64,000 bases of DNA from Verrucomicrobiota bacterium (GTDB taxonomy: Bacteria; Verrucomicrobiota; Kiritimatiellia; SS1-B-03-39; UBA6053), in NCBI GenBank assembly GCA_020831625.1, contig JAFIGD010000003.1, forward strand, positions 1 to 64,000. Reading direction: 5' to 3'. A program made the translations under genes and the position numbers. Shown piece after piece: positions 1 through 10,182 of this stretch. The number at the start of each line of letters is the position of its first letter. The first letter of the stretch is position 1. The notes below the pieces were generated by a model, which saw nothing but the letters and a program-made list of their open reading frames with translations, was not told where the DNA came from and did no database searches.

Positions 1-131
1 CGTGTGCGCCGAAGCCGGAGGCGAAGGAGCATGGCTTGCGCCGGACAACGGATGAAGACGGGGGGGGGCACGGATTGCCTTGCCGGACCTCGGATGGTGT
101 CGGGCTTCGGGGCGGAGGATGGGTGCGCGAA

Positions 132-249
132 GCGCCTTGGAGTGCTTTAGCGAATTGTATGCGCTACAGCCTTTTGGGCTTTGGCTTGAGGGTGGTTTGG
201 GGATGAGGGCGGCAGCTCGCATGGCTCGCTGCGCGCACTCCAGGGACGC
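132..249. repeat. imperfect inverted repeat in a gene-free, GC-rich leader
   Basis: The first 465 bases hold no credible gene. Within them GCGCCTTGGAGTGC (132-145) is mirrored by GCACTCCAGGGACGC (235-249), making an imperfect inverted repeat around about 90 bases. The phrase CCTTGCCGGAC also occurs twice (near 79 and near 293). This looks like an intergenic repeat or a decayed element. The short reading frames across it have no recognisable protein features. Confidence 0.3.
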
Positions 250-348
250 TTCGCGTCGATGCCTTGGGGCCAACGGTGCAGACTGTGGACCGCCTTGCCG
301 GACTGCGGATTTATGAAGCGTTTCTCCCCGGTTTCAGGGGTCTAAGAC

Positions 349-384
349 AATTCGTACAAATAAAGTACGAATTGACTTGTACAA
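349..384. promoter_or_regulatory. operator-like GTAC palindromes upstream of the propionate operon
   Basis: AATTCGTAC (349-357) and GTACGAATT (365-373) form a perfect 9-bp inverted repeat with a 7-base AT spacer. A further self-complementary TTGTACAA follows at 377-384. Regularly placed GTAC half-sites just upstream of a long operon suggest a repressor or activator site. A weak promoter (TTGTAC 378-383, TAAAGT 401-406, 17-base spacer) can be drawn through it. The cognate regulator is not identified. Confidence 0.45.
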
Positions 385-413
385 GGTTTCTTTTTTGCGC
401 TAAAGTGGGTTCC

Positions 414-427
414 GTTAAAATTTTAAC
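414..427. promoter_or_regulatory. perfect 14-bp palindrome before the CoA-transferase start
   Basis: GTTAAAATTTTAAC is a perfect palindrome 39 bases before the first start codon of the operon. It lies in the probable 5' untranslated or promoter region and could be an operator or short hairpin. No protein partner can be named. Confidence 0.35.
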
Positions 428-465
428 CGCCCGCAGTTCGGGCTGAACGACGGAAAAAAGACATT

Positions 466-1980
466 ATGAGCCCATCGCAAATTGTGACCCAGAAGCGTAT
501 GACGGCCGACGAGGCCGCCGCCATGATTCATAACGGGGAAGTCATTAGTACCAGCGGGTTTACGCCTGCCGGCTACCCCAAAGCTATTCCTTTGGCGCTG
601 GCCAAACGCGCGGAGGCCCTGCACGCGGACGGCCGCGAGTTCAAGGTCTCGCTGTACACCGGCGCGAGTGTCGGCGACGAGCTGGACGGGGCCCTGGCCC
701 GGGCAAAGGCGCTGAACTTCCGGATGCCGTATCAGTCGAACAACGAGATCCGCGGCGGCATCAACTCCGGCGAGATCGAGTTTGTGGATTTTCACCTGTC
801 GCATGTGGCCCAGTATCTGCGCTACGGATTCATACCCAAGTGCACCACGGTGATCGTGGAGGCGGTGGAGGTGACCAACGACGGCAAGATTTATCTTTCG
901 ACCTCCGGCGGGATGAGCGCGACCTTCCTGAAAACCGCGGACCGGATTTTTATTGAGTTGAACGAGTCCATGCCCAAAGGTCTGATGGGTTTTCATGATG
1001 TGTATCTGCCCAAGTCTCCGCCGAACCGGGCTCCGCTCCCGATTTATCATCCCGGCGACCGGATTGGAACGCCCTATGTGAAGGTTGACCCCGCGAAAAT
1101 CGCGGGCATTGTGGTGACGGATATTCCGGACAAAACCCCGGCCTTCCGCGCCCCTGACCAGGACAGCGAGGCGATTGCGGCGCACACCATCGATTTCCTG
1201 TTGCACGAACAGAAAATGGGCCGTCTGCCTGAACATCTCCCGTATCAGTCCGGTGTCGGCAATGTGGCCAACGCGGTGCTGTCGGGTTTTGCGACCCATC
1301 CGCGCATCGACCCGATTTCGCTGTACACGGAAGTGATGCAGGACGGGGTGTTTGAGCTGATTGAGGCGGACCGGTTGGAAATGGCCTCGACCTGTTCGCT
1401 GACGCTGTCGCCCGCGGGTCAGGTGAAATTCCGCGACAACATCGATGAGCTGAAGCACAAGATCATCATCCGCCAGCAGGAAATGTCCAACAATCCCGAA
1501 GTGATCCGCCGCCTGGGGGTGATCTCGATGAACACGGCGCTGGAGATGGACATGTTCGGTCATGTGAACTCCACCCACGTGATGGGCAGCAAGATGATGA
1601 ACGGCATTGGCGGCAGCGGTGATTTCTGCCGGAACGCCTATATTTCGATCTTCATGACGCCTTCGGTCGCCAAGAACGGCGACATTTCAGCAGTGGTGCC
1701 GATGGTGAGTCACTGTGATCACAACGAGCATTCGGTGCAGGTGATGGTGACCGAACAGGGGCTCGCGGACTTGAGGGGACTGTCCCCGGTGCGCCGCGCG
1801 CGGCTGATCATTGAGAAGTGCGCGCATCCCGATTACAAAGAGGTCCTGACCGACTATCTGGAGTACGGACTGAAACACGCGCCCTCAAAACATACGCCGC
1901 ATGTGCTTGCCAACGCCTTTTCGTTCCATCAGCGTTTCCTGGAGACAGGAAGCATGAAGATTTCAGGAGAAAGACTATGA
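466..1980 (+). CDS. acetyl-CoA hydrolase/transferase family: succinyl-CoA:propionate/acetate CoA-transferase
   Basis: 504 aa, a normal length for class I CoA-transferases of the acetyl-CoA hydrolase/transferase family. The segment TEVMQDG (about residue 287) is the probable site of the catalytic glutamate, and the glycine-rich GIGGSGDF (about residue 384) is a conserved CoA-site motif of the family. In this operon the likely reaction is propionyl-CoA + succinate to propionate + succinyl-CoA, which primes succinate for the mutase. Acetyl-CoA as CoA donor is also possible, because family members differ in specificity. The upstream Shine-Dalgarno (GGAAAAAAG) is weak. The stop overlaps the mutA start by 4 bp (ATGA), so the genes are translationally coupled. 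The enzyme is cytoplasmic. Confidence 0.88.
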   Translation: MSPSQIVTQKRMTADEAAAMIHNGEVISTSGFTPAGYPKAIPLALAKRAEALHADGREFKVSLYTGASVGDELDGALARAKALNFRMPYQSNNEIRGGINSGEIEFVDFHLSHVAQYLRYGFIPKCTTVIVEAVEVTNDGKIYLSTSGGMSATFLKTADRIFIELNESMPKGLMGFHDVYLPKSPPNRAPLPIYHPGDRIGTPYVKVDPAKIAGIVVTDIPDKTPAFRAPDQDSEAIAAHTIDFLLHEQKMGRLPEHLPYQSGVGNVANAVLSGFATHPRIDPISLYTEVMQDGVFELIEADRLEMASTCSLTLSPAGQVKFRDNIDELKHKIIIRQQEMSNNPEVIRRLGVISMNTALEMDMFGHVNSTHVMGSKMMNGIGGSGDFCRNAYISIFMTPSVAKNGDISAVVPMVSHCDHNEHSVQVMVTEQGLADLRGLSPVRRARLIIEKCAHPDYKEVLTDYLEYGLKHAPSKHTPHVLANAFSFHQRFLETGSMKISGERL

Positions 1981-4073
1981 GTCAGCAACTTTCGCCGACA
2001 TTGGATTTGCAGGCGGATTTCGGTGCTCCGGATCCGGCACTGTGGCGCAGCCTCACCGAGAAGGTGCTCGGCGGGGTTCCGTTTGACAAAAAACTGGTGG
2101 TGAAAACGCCGGAGGGGATTCCGGTTCAGCCGATCTACGGTCCGGATGCGTTGGACGGGCTGGATCTGGCCGATACGACTCCGGGCCGTTTCCCCTATGT
2201 GCGCGGCACAAAGGCCGAGGGCTACCGGTCCGGCGCCTGGCAAATTTGTCAGCGGCTGCCGTATCCGACCGCGGAGGAATTCAATGTTGCGGCGAAGCGG
2301 GATTTGAGCCGGGGTCAGGATGCGTTGATGCTTCAGTTCGACCGCGTGGGGCGTCAGGGTCTGGACCCGGCCGACCGGGCCGGGGAGGGCGGAACCGCCA
2401 TCAGCACGCAGGCGGATTTCGATGCGGCGGTGAAGGATTTGGATCTGGCCGCGGTGGCGGTGCATGTGGATGCCGGGGTTTCGGCTCCGGCGGCGGCGCA
2501 GATGTTGTTCTCGCAGGCGGCCCCTCCCTCGGAGGGCAGTGTGTTGTTTGATCCGGTGGCGCTGTTGGCGACGGAAGGCTATTTGCCAATGACGCTGGAC
2601 CGGGCCTGGGATCTGCTGGCGAATCATCTGAAAATGGTGGATACCCATGCCCCGGCGTTCAAGAGCGTGGGCGTGGATGTGAGCTGGAGCGGAAACGCCG
2701 GCGGTCACGCGGTGTTTGATTTGGCCTGTATGCTGGCCTCGGCGGCGGAAAGCTTCCGCGCGCTGGAGGAGCGGGGTGTTTCGCCGGATCTGGCGGCCGG
2801 CAAGGCGATGGTCCGCTTTAGTGTCGGTACCGACTTTTTCATGGAAATCGCCAAATTCCGGGCCGCGCGCGGCCTGTGGGCCCACTTTGTGCGGGCCTGC
2901 GGCGGCAGTGAGGACTCCGCGAAGCTGACGCAGCATGCGCAGACCTCGATTTGGGAGCAGTCCGCACTCGATCCGTATGTGAACCTGCTCCGGGCCACGT
3001 CCGAAGCGTTCAGCGCGGTGGTCGGCGGGGTGGACGGGCTGACGGTGGATCCGTTTGACGCGGTCTTCGGGTTGCCCAACGAGTTTTCCCGGCGGATTGC
3101 CCGCAACATTCAGCTGGTCCTGCGCGACGAGGCGCATTTGACCGAAGTGGTGGATCCGGCGGGCGGCTCCTGGCTGGTGGAAACGCTGACGCAGGAACTC
3201 TCCAAAAACGCCTGGGCACTGTTCCAGGAGATGGAAGCTCAGGGCGGCCTGATCGCGATGCTGCGGGACGGAAGTCTGCGTGAGGACCTCCTCAAGATTG
3301 CGGAAGACAAAAAACTGAAGCTTTCCCGCCGTCAGGACGTAAAGGTTGGCGTGAACCAATACGCCAACCTGGACGAGAAAGCGGTGGAGATTCGCACGCC
3401 GGCGGTGGATGATCTGGCCCACGAGGCGAAGAAGCGGATTGGGAAACTGAAAGCCACCCGCGACGAAACCGAGGTCCGGAACCGCCTGAAAGCGCTGAGC
3501 GCGGAAACGCTGCCGGCAATGCCGTGTCAGGTATTGAATCAGGGTGCGACCCTGGGCGAGGTGATGGAGGCGCTGGGCGCGAAAGAAACCACCCGCGCGG
3601 TGCCGGTGAAGACCGACCGTTTGACGGCCGGATACGAGCGGCTGCGTGAAAACATGGCCCTGTATGTGGCCGAGCACGGCGCGGCGCCGAAAATTTATAT
3701 GGCTCAGATGGGACCGGTGAAGCAGCACAAGATCCGTTCGGATTTCAGTGTGGAGTTCCTCAAGCCCAGCGGCTTTGAGATCATCGCGGAAGGCAGTCAT
3801 GACGATGCCGAAAGCGCGGCGGCCGCGGCGGTGGCCTCGGGCGCGGCGGCGACAGTGATTTGTTCCACGGACGACACCTATCCCGAATTGGTTCCGGCCT
3901 TTGCCAAGGCGGTGAAAGCCGCGAATCCCAAGGTGCAGGTGATCATGGCCGGGTTGATGCCCGATCACGTGGAGGCCTTCAAGGCGGCGGGCGTGGATGA
4001 ATTTATTCACTTGCGCGCGAATAACCTCCAGTTACTCTCAGACTTGCAAGCCCTCACCGGAGTTGCCCAATGA
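1977..4073 (+). CDS. mutA: methylmalonyl-CoA mutase, small (beta) subunit
   Basis: 698 aa from the ATG at 1977, preceded by TCAGGAGAAAG. An upstream extension of the frame inside the CoA-transferase is not used. The N-terminal TIM-barrel and C-terminal flavodoxin-like halves resemble the large subunit. The C-terminal half lacks the DxHxxG cobalamin-ligand motif (it reads [12 protein letters not shown] where that motif would be), as expected for the non-catalytic subunit of a heterodimeric mutase. With MutB it isomerises succinyl-CoA to (R)-methylmalonyl-CoA. The start overlaps the CoA-transferase stop and the stop overlaps the mutB start, each by 4 bp. Confidence 0.92.
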   Translation: MSQQLSPTLDLQADFGAPDPALWRSLTEKVLGGVPFDKKLVVKTPEGIPVQPIYGPDALDGLDLADTTPGRFPYVRGTKAEGYRSGAWQICQRLPYPTAEEFNVAAKRDLSRGQDALMLQFDRVGRQGLDPADRAGEGGTAISTQADFDAAVKDLDLAAVAVHVDAGVSAPAAAQMLFSQAAPPSEGSVLFDPVALLATEGYLPMTLDRAWDLLANHLKMVDTHAPAFKSVGVDVSWSGNAGGHAVFDLACMLASAAESFRALEERGVSPDLAAGKAMVRFSVGTDFFMEIAKFRAARGLWAHFVRACGGSEDSAKLTQHAQTSIWEQSALDPYVNLLRATSEAFSAVVGGVDGLTVDPFDAVFGLPNEFSRRIARNIQLVLRDEAHLTEVVDPAGGSWLVETLTQELSKNAWALFQEMEAQGGLIAMLRDGSLREDLLKIAEDKKLKLSRRQDVKVGVNQYANLDEKAVEIRTPAVDDLAHEAKKRIGKLKATRDETEVRNRLKALSAETLPAMPCQVLNQGATLGEVMEALGAKETTRAVPVKTDRLTAGYERLRENMALYVAEHGAAPKIYMAQMGPVKQHKIRSDFSVEFLKPSGFEIIAEGSHDDAESAAAAAVASGAAATVICSTDDTYPELVPAFAKAVKAANPKVQVIMAGLMPDHVEAFKAAGVDEFIHLRANNLQLLSDLQALTGVAQ

Positions 4074-6250
4074 AAAGTGTTCCCGATTTCACCACCATTT
4101 CGTTTGATCCCCATGCGCCGCAGTTTTCCGCGGACACCTGGCGGTCGGATTTGAAGGCCAGCACCGGCAAATCAGCGTCGGAGTTGCTGACGATGTCGTT
4201 GGAGCACATCAACATCCGGGCCCTGTACAGCAAGAATGATTACGCGGACTGTCAGCATTTGGAATACACCTCCGGGATTCCGCCGTTTCTGCGCGGGCCG
4301 TACACAACCATGTACTGCATGCGTCCGTGGACGGTGCGTCAGTACGCGGGCTTTTCGACCGCAGAGGAATCCAACGCGTTCTACCGCCGGAACCTGGCGA
4401 TGGGGCAGAAGGGTCTTTCGGTTGCCTTCGATTTGGCGACGCACCGCGGCTACGATTCGGATCACCCGCGGGTGACCGGGGACGTCGGCAAAGCCGGGGT
4501 GGCGGTGGATTCGATTCTGGACATGAAAGTGTTGTTCGACGGGATCCCGCTGGACAAGATGTCGGTGTCGATGACCATGAATGGCGCGGTGCTTCCGATT
4601 CTGGCCTTCTTCATTGTGGCCGGCGAAGAGCAGGGCGTGCCGATGGCGCAGCTCACCGGAACGATTCAGAATGATATTCTCAAAGAGTACATGGTGCGGA
4701 ACACCTATATTTATCCGCCCCTGCCTTCGATGAAGATCATCGCGGACATTTTCGAGTTCACCTCGCAGAAGATGCCGAAGTTCAACAGCATTTCGATTTC
4801 CGGCTATCACATGCAGGAGGCCGGTGCAACCGCCGACCTGGAAATGGCCTACACGCTGGCGGACGGACTGGAATACGTGCGCGCCGGGATTGCGGCGGGC
4901 ATTGACATCGACGCGTTTGCGCCGCGGCTGTCCTTTTTCTGGGCGCAGGGCATGAACTACTTCATGGAAGTGGCGAAAATGCGGGCGGCACGGGTGATCT
5001 GGGCGAAGATGATCAAGCAGTTCAACCCCAAGAGCGACAAATCGATGGCGCTGCGCACGCACAGTCAGACCTCCGGCTGGTCGCTGACCGAGCAGGATCC
5101 GTTCAACAATGTGGCCCGGACCTGCGTTGAGGCGATGGCGGCGACGCTGGGGCACACGCAGTCGCTGCACACGAACTCGCTGGACGAGGCGATCGCGCTG
5201 CCGACAGATTTCTCGGCGCGGATCGCGCGGAACACGCAGTTGTATCTGCAGCATGAAACCGCGATCTGCCGCACGGTGGATCCCTGGGGCGGTTCGTACT
5301 ATCTGGAAACGCTGACGAATCAGCTCATGGAGCGGGCCTGGGAGCATATCCTTGAAGTGGAACAGCTCGGCGGGATGGCCAAGGCGATTGAAACCGGTCT
5401 GCCGAAGATGCGGATCGAGGAGGCCGCCGCGCGGCGTCAGGCCTTGATTGACTCCGGAAAGGAAACGATCATCGGCGTGAACAAGCACCGGCTTGAAAAC
5501 GAGGATCCGCTGGAGATTCTGGAGGTGGACAACACCGCGGTGCGCGACTCGCAGATCCGCCGGCTGGAGAAACTGCGCGCGGAGCGGGACGAAACCGCCT
5601 GCCGCGCGGCGCTGGAGGCCCTGACCGCCTGTGCGGGCGGGGAGAAAGGCAATTTGCTGGAGCTGGCGGTCAACGCCGCCCGCGCCCGGGCCTCGCTGGG
5701 CGAAATTTCCGATGCGCTGGAAGTGCATTTCGGACGTCACCAGGCGGTGATCCGTTCGATTTCCGGCGTGTACAGCAGCACCTATGGAGAGGATGACGCC
5801 GTGAAAGATGTTCAGGATCTTGCTGATAAATTTGCAGAGATTGAAGGCCGCCGTCCCCGGATTCTGGTGGCCAAGCTGGGACAGGACGGTCACGACCGCG
5901 GCGGAAAAGTGGTGGCAACCGCGTTCGCGGACCTTGGCTTTGACGTGGATGTGGGCCCCCTGTTCATGACCCCGGAAGAAGCCGCGCAGATGGCGGTGGA
6001 GAACGATGTGCACATTGTGGGCATGAGTTCGCTGGCGGCGGGTCACAAGACTCTGCTTCCGGCCTTGATCGAGGAGCTGCGCAAGCGGGGGCGCGAGGAC
6101 ATCATGGTCGTGATCGGCGGGGTGATTCCCGCGCAGGACTACGCGTTCCTTCGGGAGGCGGGCGCGGCCGCGATCTTCGGGCCGGGCACGGTGATTCCGG
6201 TGGCGGCGAAGAATCTGTTATTGCAGTTGCTTGAAGGGGGAGAGGCGTGA
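4070..6250 (+). CDS. mutB: methylmalonyl-CoA mutase, large (alpha) catalytic subunit
   Basis: 726 aa, the usual length. The N-terminal substrate TIM barrel contains [20 protein letters not shown] (about residue 80), the mutase signature with substrate-contact Tyr and Arg residues. The C-terminal B12 domain carries GQDGHDRG (about residue 604), with the DxHxxG histidine that replaces the lower cobalamin ligand. Adenosylcobalamin-dependent conversion of succinyl-CoA to (R)-methylmalonyl-CoA is therefore well supported. It overlaps mutA and meaB by 4 bp each. No cobalamin riboswitch was recognised upstream of the operon. Confidence 0.96.
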   Translation: MKSVPDFTTISFDPHAPQFSADTWRSDLKASTGKSASELLTMSLEHINIRALYSKNDYADCQHLEYTSGIPPFLRGPYTTMYCMRPWTVRQYAGFSTAEESNAFYRRNLAMGQKGLSVAFDLATHRGYDSDHPRVTGDVGKAGVAVDSILDMKVLFDGIPLDKMSVSMTMNGAVLPILAFFIVAGEEQGVPMAQLTGTIQNDILKEYMVRNTYIYPPLPSMKIIADIFEFTSQKMPKFNSISISGYHMQEAGATADLEMAYTLADGLEYVRAGIAAGIDIDAFAPRLSFFWAQGMNYFMEVAKMRAARVIWAKMIKQFNPKSDKSMALRTHSQTSGWSLTEQDPFNNVARTCVEAMAATLGHTQSLHTNSLDEAIALPTDFSARIARNTQLYLQHETAICRTVDPWGGSYYLETLTNQLMERAWEHILEVEQLGGMAKAIETGLPKMRIEEAAARRQALIDSGKETIIGVNKHRLENEDPLEILEVDNTAVRDSQIRRLEKLRAERDETACRAALEALTACAGGEKGNLLELAVNAARARASLGEISDALEVHFGRHQAVIRSISGVYSSTYGEDDAVKDVQDLADKFAEIEGRRPRILVAKLGQDGHDRGGKVVATAFADLGFDVDVGPLFMTPEEAAQMAVENDVHIVGMSSLAAGHKTLLPALIEELRKRGREDIMVVIGGVIPAQDYAFLREAGAAAIFGPGTVIPVAAKNLLLQLLEGGEA

Positions 6251-7416
6251 CCGATCCCGGCAAACGCAAACCGGAATGGTCCGGCGACTCCCAAGCCTTT
6301 GCCTGCGCGGTGATGGACGGGGTCGCGGGCGGTCACGACGGCATGCCGGGGGCGCAGGTGCGTCCGCGCTTTCCGCGCCGGCGTCCGACCTTTACCGAGC
6401 AGCAGTTGCTGGACGGCGTGCGAGGCGCGGATCGGACGGTGCTGGGGCGGGTGATCTCGATGATCGAGAGCAACGCGGACCATCACATGGAGCTTGCGCA
6501 GAATTTGTTGCGTCAGTTGCTGCCGGAAACCGGACGGGCGGTCCGCATCGGCATCACCGGCGTTCCGGGCGCGGGGAAGAGTACTTTTATTGATGCCTTC
6601 GGGACGATGCTGTGCCGGATGGGGCACAAAGTGGCGGTGCTGGCGGTGGATCCGAGCAGCACCATGACGCGGGGCAGCATCCTCGGGGACAAGACGCGGA
6701 TGGAGTCCCTTTCGCGCGAGGAGCATGCGTTTATCCGGCCGTCGCCTTCGGGCGGAACGCTCGGCGGCGTGAGCCGCAAAACCCGGGAAACGATGCTGGT
6801 CTGCGAGGCGGCGGGCTTTGATGTGATTCTGGTCGAAACCGTCGGCGTGGGGCAGAGCGAGGCGACGGTGCGGTCGATGACCGACTTTTTCATGCTGCTG
6901 ACGCTGACGGGCGCGGGCGATGATTTGCAGGGGATCAAACGCGGGGTGATGGAGAACGCGGATGCGATTGTGATTAACAAGGCCGACGGGGACAACCGCC
7001 TCAAGGCGGAGCGGCTGGCGAATGAGTTCACGCATGCCCTGCATTATCTGCGCACGCCGACGGCGGGCTGGCAGCCGAAAGCGTTTTTGACCTCCGCAGT
7101 GGAGAAGAAGGGCCTGGAGGAACTCTGGAAGGTGATCACCCGCTTCCGTGAGATTACGGAGGAGAACGGAGAATTTGCAGCGCGGCGGAACCGTCAGGTG
7201 ACCGAATGGATGATGAGCATGGTGCTCGATCAGGTGCAGCAGCGTTTTCTGGGACTGGCCAGTGTGCGCGAAAAACTTCCGGAGCTGCAGGCGGCGGTGG
7301 CGGAGGGCCGGCTGCCGGCCACGGCGGCGGCGCGGGAGCTGCTGCAGAGCGCGAACTGTCCACTCTTCAAGCCCAATCAACCCGAAAAGGAAACCTGTCA
7401 TGATTCAGAAAGTTGA
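6247..7416 (+). CDS. meaB: methylmalonyl-CoA mutase-associated GTPase MeaB (ArgK family)
   Basis: 389 aa with a GTG start in a GTGA overlap with mutB. The G3E GTPase core shows a Walker [10 protein letters not shown] (about residue 101), the VDPSS switch region, ETVGVGQSE, and an NKADGDN guanine-specificity motif. MeaB loads and protects adenosylcobalamin on the mutase. An N-terminal stretch of about 45 residues, Gly/Arg/Pro-rich, precedes the conserved fold and is less typical. The 3' end overlaps the epimerase gene by 17 bp. Function follows from family and position directly after mutAB. Confidence 0.93.
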   Translation: MTDPGKRKPEWSGDSQAFACAVMDGVAGGHDGMPGAQVRPRFPRRRPTFTEQQLLDGVRGADRTVLGRVISMIESNADHHMELAQNLLRQLLPETGRAVRIGITGVPGAGKSTFIDAFGTMLCRMGHKVAVLAVDPSSTMTRGSILGDKTRMESLSREEHAFIRPSPSGGTLGGVSRKTRETMLVCEAAGFDVILVETVGVGQSEATVRSMTDFFMLLTLTGAGDDLQGIKRGVMENADAIVINKADGDNRLKAERLANEFTHALHYLRTPTAGWQPKAFLTSAVEKKGLEELWKVITRFREITEENGEFAARRNRQVTEWMMSMVLDQVQQRFLGLASVREKLPELQAAVAEGRLPATAAARELLQSANCPLFKPNQPEKETCHDSES

Positions 7417-7807
7417 TCATATCGGCATTGCCGTGCGTTCGCTGGAGGAAAGCATTCCGTACTACGAGAATGCCCTCGGCATGAAACTCTTGAAAACCGA
7501 GGAGGTGGAATCCCAGATGGTGAAGACCGCCTTTTTTGAAGCGGGCGAGACCCATGTGGAATTGCTGGAAGCCACTTCGGAGGAGTCTCCGATCGCCAAA
7601 TTTATCGCCAAGAACGGTGAAGGCATTCATCACGTCGCCTTCGGGACGGATGACATCACCGGGCAGCTCAAGCAGGCCGCGGATGCGGGCGTGCGGTTGA
7701 TTCACGAAGTGCCGATGGTCGGCGCCGGCGGCAAACAGGTCGCCTTTTTGCATCCCAAATTCACCCACGGGGTTCTGACAGAATTCTGTTCGGGGGGAGA
7801 GCATTAA
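7400..7807 (+). CDS. mce: methylmalonyl-CoA epimerase
   Basis: 135 aa from the ATG at 7400 ([14 protein letters not shown]...), preceded by AAAGGAAACCTGTC. The frame extends further upstream inside meaB, but homology starts at this Met. The vicinal-oxygen-chelate fold is seen as two beta-alpha-beta-beta-beta modules. Metal ligands are the His in KVDHIGIA, the His in GIHHVAFG and the Glu in LTEFCSGG. It interconverts (R)- and (S)-methylmalonyl-CoA, linking the mutase product to the decarboxylase, which needs the S form. Confidence 0.94.
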   Translation: MIQKVDHIGIAVRSLEESIPYYENALGMKLLKTEEVESQMVKTAFFEAGETHVELLEATSEESPIAKFIAKNGEGIHHVAFGTDDITGQLKQAADAGVRLIHEVPMVGAGGKQVAFLHPKFTHGVLTEFCSGGEH

Positions 7808-7853
7808 GGCGGGGGAATGAGGGGGAATGCGTTATTGGGTTTTTGTTGTACTG

Positions 7854-7986
7854 TAACATTCCATCCCCCAACACCCCACCACTTCACCACTTCACCACCC
7901 CATCACCCCATCACCCCACCACTCAACTACCCCATCACTCCACCTACCACCCATTACCCCATAACCCCAACCCCCCATTCCCTCAT
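7854..7986 (+). promoter_or_regulatory. 133-base G-free, C-rich leader; candidate Rho-utilisation region
   Basis: From 7854 to 7986 the + strand contains no G at all and is dominated by CCCCA/CACC/TCA words, for example CCCCATCACCCC repeated. The unstructured, C-rich, G-poor RNA it would give fits the general character of rut sites for Rho. It sits between the epimerase stop and the next start, inside an otherwise tightly packed operon, and leaves the following gene without a Shine-Dalgarno sequence. A simple-sequence repeat without function is the alternative. Confidence 0.45.
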
Positions 7987-8272
7987 GTCTGTAAAAATCA
8001 TTATTCTCCGCAAAGTGCCCCAGGGCAAAGAAGCCGCGATTAAACCGCTGGTGATGAAACTTCGTGCCATGTGCATGAACAACGACGGCTATATCGGCGG
8101 TGAAACGCTGATCAATGCTGACGATCCGACCGAATTCCTGGTGATCAGCTCCTGGAAGGATGTGGGGGAATGGAACTGCTGGCTGGCGAGTGAGGACCGG
8201 GCCAAAATTCAGCAGGAAATCGACGAAATCACCGGACACCAAACGGTGTACCAGGTTTATTATCACGCCTGA
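7985..8272 (+). CDS. antibiotic biosynthesis monooxygenase (ABM)-fold small protein
   Basis: 95 aa from the ATG at 7985 ([16 protein letters not shown]). It has the dimeric alpha/beta-barrel pattern of ABM-domain proteins, including an [15 protein letters not shown] segment. The frame is open further upstream, but that part is only the low-complexity repeat. There is no Shine-Dalgarno because the leader has no G. The role in the propionate operon is unknown; ABM proteins include small oxygenases and ligand-binding proteins of undefined function. It lies 14 bases before mmdA. Confidence 0.7.
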   Translation: MSVKIIILRKVPQGKEAAIKPLVMKLRAMCMNNDGYIGGETLINADDPTEFLVISSWKDVGEWNCWLASEDRAKIQQEIDEITGHQTVYQVYYHA

Positions 8273-8286
8273 GCGAAAGTACCCTT

Positions 8287-9843
8287 ATGAATACTGCCAA
8301 ATCCATTGATGAACTGATTGAGAAGCGCGCCGAAGCCATGGAGGGCGGCGGTGCGGATAAAATTGCCAAACTGCACGCCAAGGGCCGTCATACCGCCCGC
8401 GAGCGGATCAACGCGCTTCTGGACGAGGGGAGTTTTGAAGAATTCGACATGTTCAAGACCCACCGCTGCACCAACTTCGGCATGGAGAAAACCAAGATGC
8501 TGGGCGACGGCGTGGTGGTGGGTTCCGGCACGGTTGACGGCCGGCTGGTGTATGTCTATGCGCAGGACTTCACGGTGCTGGGCGGGTCGCTGTCGGAAAC
8601 GATGGCGGAGAAGATCTGCAAGGTGATGGACATGGCGGTGAAGTGCGGGGCTCCGGTGATCGGTCTGAACGATTCCGGCGGCGCGCGCATTCAGGAGGGC
8701 ATTGAGGCCCTGGCCGGCTACACCAACATTTTCTACCGCAACGTGGCCTGCTCGGGGGTGATTCCCCAGTTGTCGGGGATCTTCGGCCCCTGCGCGGGCG
8801 GCGCGGTGTATTCGCCGGCGCTGACGGACTTCACGGTGATGGTCCGCGACAACAGCTATATGTTCCTGACCGGACCCAAGGTGGTGAAGTCGGTGACCCA
8901 CGAGGATGTGGATGTGGAACAGTTGGGCGGCGCGAGCATTCACACCACCAAGAGCGGGGTCGCGCATCTGGCGGCGGACACCGGCGCCCAGGCGGTCGCG
9001 TATCTGCGCGAACTGCTTTCCTACATGCCGCAGAACAACATGACGAAGCCGCCCGTGGTGGAGAATAATGATCCCTTTGACCGCGCGGACGCGGATTTGG
9101 ACACGATTATTCCGGACAATCCCAACCAGGCGTATGACATCAAGGATGTGATTCATGCAGTGGTGGACCAGGGGCACTTCTTTGAACTGCAGCCCGAGTA
9201 TGCGCCGAACATTGTGATCGGCTTCGCCCGCTTCGGCGGTCAGTCGGTGGGCATTGTCGCCAACCAGCCGGCGGTGCTGGCCGGGGTGCTGGACAACGAG
9301 GCATCAATCAAGAGCGCGCGGTTCGTGCGGTTCTGTGACTGTTTCAACATTCCGCTGGTGACCTTTGTGGATGTGCCCGGGTTCATGCCGGGAACCATTC
9401 AGGAATACGGCGGGATCATCCGGAACGGCGCGAAGCTGTTGTTCGCCTATGCGGAGGCCACGGTGCCGAAAATCACCATCACCACCCGCAAGAGTTACGG
9501 CGGCGCGCACTGCGTGATGAGTTCCAAGCAGCTCCACGGCGACCTGAACTACGCCTGGCCGACGGCGGAAATCGCGGTGATGGGCGGCAAGGGAGCGGTG
9601 GAGATTCTCAACGCCCGCGACATCAAGGGCAAGGAGCCGGACGAGGCCAAAGCGATTCTCGCCGAGAAGGAAAAAGAGTATACGGAGGCGTTCGCCAATC
9701 CGTATGTCGCCGCCGGACGCGGGTATGTGGATGATGTGATTCTTCCGCACGAGACCCGGATCCGTATCATCCGCGGGTTGCGCATGCTGCAGGACAAGCA
9801 CATGACGACCCATCCGAAAAAGCATGGCAACATTCCCCTTTAA
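8287..9843 (+). CDS. mmdA: methylmalonyl-CoA decarboxylase alpha subunit (carboxyltransferase)
   Basis: 518 aa, matching acyl-CoA carboxyltransferase subunits (PccB/MmdA). Two crotonase-like halves are visible: the N-terminal half has [13 protein letters not shown] (about residue 125) and [16 protein letters not shown], and the C-terminal half has [15 protein letters not shown] and [10 protein letters not shown]. It transfers the carboxyl group of (S)-methylmalonyl-CoA to biotin on the carrier subunit. The family alone would also fit propionyl-CoA carboxylase. The following OadG-like, biotin-carrier and OadB-like genes, and the lack of a biotin carboxylase gene, favour the decarboxylase. Confidence 0.9.
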   Translation: MNTAKSIDELIEKRAEAMEGGGADKIAKLHAKGRHTARERINALLDEGSFEEFDMFKTHRCTNFGMEKTKMLGDGVVVGSGTVDGRLVYVYAQDFTVLGGSLSETMAEKICKVMDMAVKCGAPVIGLNDSGGARIQEGIEALAGYTNIFYRNVACSGVIPQLSGIFGPCAGGAVYSPALTDFTVMVRDNSYMFLTGPKVVKSVTHEDVDVEQLGGASIHTTKSGVAHLAADTGAQAVAYLRELLSYMPQNNMTKPPVVENNDPFDRADADLDTIIPDNPNQAYDIKDVIHAVVDQGHFFELQPEYAPNIVIGFARFGGQSVGIVANQPAVLAGVLDNEASIKSARFVRFCDCFNIPLVTFVDVPGFMPGTIQEYGGIIRNGAKLLFAYAEATVPKITITTRKSYGGAHCVMSSKQLHGDLNYAWPTAEIAVMGGKGAVEILNARDIKGKEPDEAKAILAEKEKEYTEAFANPYVAAGRGYVDDVILPHETRIRIIRGLRMLQDKHMTTHPKKHGNIPL

Positions 9844-9855
9844 CCGGAGCCGTCT

Positions 9856-10182
9856 GTGAATATTCCCCACCTCGCTCTTTCCACGTTTGTGCTCGTCCTG
9901 GGCAGTCTGGCGGTGCTGGCGCTGCTGACGGCCTGGGTGCCGCGCGCGGTTCAGTTTTTTGAGAACCGCATGCGGCCCCAGACCCCGCTCAACACCACCC
10001 CGCTGGTGCGCGAGAACGTCGAACTCGATGACCGCACGCTCGCGGCGATCACCTTTGTGGTGCATGCCGAGGCCGACCGCCTCAAAGGACCGAATCTGAA
10101 AGTCACCTTACCGCTCAACCCCTCGCCCTGGGCTCTCTCCAGTCAAATGCGCGTATTACCCGGCAGGATACCCAACTCATGA
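9856..10182 (+). CDS. mmdD: OadG-like small membrane subunit of the Na+-pumping decarboxylase
   Basis: 108 aa with a GTG start 12 bases after mmdA, preceded by CCGGAG. One transmembrane helix spans about residues 7-28 (LALSTFVLVLGSLAVLALLT), followed by a charged and proline-rich cytoplasmic tail. This is the layout of OadG/MmdD assembly subunits that tie the carboxyltransferase to the membrane pump. Sequence conservation in this family is low, so the call rests mainly on topology and position. It overlaps the biotin carrier gene by 4 bp. Confidence 0.8.
   Translation: MNIPHLALSTFVLVLGSLAVLALLTAWVPRAVQFFENRMRPQTPLNTTPLVRENVELDDRTLAAITFVVHAEADRLKGPNLKVTLPLNPSPWALSSQMRVLPGRIPNS

Noticed and set aside
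80-316. 78-codon open frame in the leader
   Set aside because: Composition is Arg/Cys/Ala-rich and overlaps an inverted repeat. No start context or similarity supports it.
1-465. Cobalamin riboswitch or a small gene upstream of the B12-dependent operon
   Set aside because: No B12-box-like sequence or plausible fold could be recognised, and the open frames there lack a Shine-Dalgarno and protein-like composition.
415-6046. Very long minus-strand open frames across the CoA-transferase, mutA and mutB genes
   Set aside because: They are antisense shadows of high-GC genes: the translations are Arg/His-rich, have no domain pattern, and lie opposite clearly conserved enzymes.
7861-7984. CACCCC/CATCACCCC repeats considered as a CRISPR array or coding N-terminus
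   Set aside because: Units are irregular and short, with no spacers. The translated part is low complexity, and conserved protein sequence starts only at 7985.
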